From Phycisphaerae bacterium (GTDB lineage Bacteria > Planctomycetota > Phycisphaerae > Phycisphaerales > SM1A02): 6,614 nt of DNA. The position numbers and the translations under genes are program-made. Location: assembly GCA_002690755.1 (NCBI GenBank), contig NZFT01000030.1:1-6614 (forward strand), read 5' to 3'. The notes below the pieces were generated by a model that was not told the DNA's origin, did no database searches, and saw nothing but the letters and a program-made list of their open reading frames with translations. Shown piece after piece: positions 5,489 through 6,614 of the stretch (positions are counted from its first letter, which is position 1; each line of letters begins with the position of its first letter).

Positions 5489-6334
5489 ATGCCCGACGAG
5501 ACCCCACCCCGGATCCGGCGCGAGGACGGCACCCCTTCCGTCACCGCCTACGTCATCGCATACAACGAAGCCGAGAAGATCGAAGCGGCGATCTCCAGCG
5601 TCCTCTGGGCGGACGAGATCATCCTCGCCGATTCCCATTCGACGGACGGCACGATCGAGATCGCGGAGCGGCTGGGAGCACGGGTCGTGCAGATCGACTT
5701 CAAGGGGTTCGGCCCGCTCCGCAACGAGGCCATCGCGGCCTGCCGGGGTGACTGGATCTTCTCACTGGACTCCGACGAGCGGTGCACGCCGGAGGCCCGG
5801 GACGCCATTCTCGCGGTGGTCGCCGATCCGGACGCCGTCGACATCTGGAACGTCCCACGTCGAAACTGGTTCATGGGACGGTGGATCCGGCACTGCGGGT
5901 GGTACCCGAACTTCCGGCAGCCGCAGCTGTTCCGCAACGGTCGCATGCACTACGACCAGCTCCCGGTCCACGAGGGCTGGATCCCCGCGGAAGGCGCGGA
6001 GGTCGCGGTCCTGCCCGCCGACATCTGGCAGATCCCGTTCAAGGACCTCGGCGAGATCCAGCACAAGGCCAATCGCTATTCCACGCTCGGAGCCGAAAAG
6101 GTCCTGGCCCGGGGCGGCGGCGGCTCGATGGCGTGGGCGGTGATTCGCGGTCTCCACGAATTCGTCAAGCACTATTTCCTGAAGCTCGGCGTGCTCGACG
6201 GCTGGCCTGGATTCATGATCTCGTTCGGCGCGGGCGAAGGCGCGTTCTACAAGTTCGCGAAGGCCCACCTCAAGCGAATGGATCCGGAACCGCCGCCCAT
6301 CCGCCGCATCGAACGAACGGATGCGTCGCGGTGA
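5489..6334 (+). CDS. WaaE/KdtX-type family 2 glycosyltransferase (LPS core)
   Basis: The 281-residue protein resembles the WaaE family of beta-glucosyltransferases that add hexose to the inner core of lipopolysaccharide at the cytoplasmic face of the inner membrane. Residues 17-110 form the GT-A nucleotide-sugar fold: VTAYVIAYNEAEKI (18-31), WADEIILADSHSTDGT (40-55), then the metal-binding LDSDER (93-98). The family-typical RRNWFMGRWIRHCGWYP (124-140) and PVHEGW (159-164) follow. A hydrophobic amphipathic tail (HEFVKHYFLKLGVLDGWPGF, 223-242) may dock on the membrane. The length fits the family (about 250-290). I chose the ATG at 5489 because the family homology begins just after it; the same frame is open upstream to 5015, but inside the previous gene. 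It overlaps the next gene by 4 bp, which indicates an operon. The acceptor sugar cannot be assigned, and no waaA or kdtA is visible. Confidence 0.92.
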   Translation: MPDETPPRIRREDGTPSVTAYVIAYNEAEKIEAAISSVLWADEIILADSHSTDGTIEIAERLGARVVQIDFKGFGPLRNEAIAACRGDWIFSLDSDERCTPEARDAILAVVADPDAVDIWNVPRRNWFMGRWIRHCGWYPNFRQPQLFRNGRMHYDQLPVHEGWIPAEGAEVAVLPADIWQIPFKDLGEIQHKANRYSTLGAEKVLARGGGGSMAWAVIRGLHEFVKHYFLKLGVLDGWPGFMISFGAGEGAFYKFAKAHLKRMDPEPPPIRRIERTDASR

Positions 6335-6614
6335 CCCTCGCCTGCACGGTGGTGGTGTCGACGTATCGACGCCCCACGGCGCTGCAGGCCGTGCTGGAGG
6401 GGCTGCGTCGTCAGGATGACGAAGACTTCGAGGTCGTCGTGGCCGACGACGGATCCGATGACGCGACGCGGACGGTGGTGGACCGATTCAAGTCCGAACC
6501 CCCGGGGCGACGCCTTCGACACGTCTGGCAGGCCGACGAGGGATTCCGCCTTGCGCGGGTCCGGAACCTCGCGGTTCGGGCGGCGGCCGGTGAACGCCTG
6601 GTCTTTCTCGACGG
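6331..6614 (+). CDS. Second family 2 glycosyltransferase, N-terminal part (3' end outside window)
   Basis: A GTG at 6331 overlaps the previous stop in the pattern GTGA and opens a frame that runs off the window. The 94 complete codons encode a GT-A N-terminus: CTVVVSTYRRPTALQAVLEG (5-24), the nucleotide-binding VVVADDGSDD (35-44), and VWQADEGFRLARVRN (65-79), ending in VFLD just where the DxD motif should follow. The W-Q-x-D-E-G-F-R-x-A-x-x-R-N signature is typical of the GT2 group that includes the N-terminal domain of chondroitin polymerase, often found in polysaccharide and LPS-core clusters. The donor and acceptor are unknown. The start is supported by the 4-bp overlap, which suggests translational coupling, and by the family's usual N-terminus. 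The DxD motif and C-terminal half are outside the window. Confidence 0.88.
   Translation, partial: MTLACTVVVSTYRRPTALQAVLEGLRRQDDEDFEVVVADDGSDDATRTVVDRFKSEPPGRRLRHVWQADEGFRLARVRNLAVRAAAGERLVFLD

Noticed and set aside
3522..5507. 661-residue open frame on the minus strand
   Set aside because: It lies antisense to three well-supported plus-strand genes (SPOR lipoprotein, HEAT-like protein, start of the glycosyltransferase). The translation is low-complexity Gly/Arg/Asp-rich with no domain, as expected for an antisense frame in GC-rich DNA.

Overview
The window reads as high-GC chromosomal DNA from a planctomycete, most likely of class Phycisphaerae. The main taxonomic clue is the pair of C-terminal dockerin-like calcium loops (a GDLNGDG / VDGAD / LLL / WG-x-C pattern) on a secreted Cys-rich protein. 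The same module is visible on the truncated gene at the left edge. Missing Shine-Dalgarno sequences before most genes and a WaaE-type glycosyltransferase fit this. The placement is inferred from protein style, not from a marker gene.

Layout, left to right. Positions 1-60 hold the last 19 codons of a secreted protein with a dockerin-like tail, followed by a strong UUCG-loop terminator (98-130). Positions 262-2007 (+) encode a 581-residue exported protein with four copies of a nine-cysteine repeat, two PPC-like beta-sandwich regions and the dockerin-like tail. Positions 2053-3525 (-) encode a 490-residue AMP-forming acyl-CoA synthetase-like enzyme that converges on it. Only 20 bp separate that gene from a divergent gene at 3546-4313 (+), a probable lipoprotein with a helical-repeat body and a C-terminal SPOR (peptidoglycan-binding) domain. 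Positions 4416-5453 (+) encode an exported HEAT-like protein. Positions 5489-6334 (+) encode a WaaE-type GT2 glycosyltransferase, which overlaps by 4 bp the start of a second GT2 gene (6331 to the window edge).

Functionally the window is dominated by the cell envelope: two exported dockerin-tailed proteins, a septal or peptidoglycan-binding lipoprotein, an exported HEAT-like protein, and the start of what looks like a lipopolysaccharide-core glycosyltransferase operon. The acyl-CoA synthetase could feed lipid metabolism, but nothing in the sequence ties it to its neighbours.

I see no mobile element, CRISPR array, tRNA or rRNA. The most notable points are the nine-cysteine repeat module, the very compact divergent promoter at 3526-3545 with a symmetric -10 element, the apparently leaderless glycosyltransferase start at 5489, and a SPOR protein in a lineage generally reported to lack FtsZ. 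No stretch over 300 bases lacks a gene; the longest gap, 61-261, holds the terminator and a candidate promoter.
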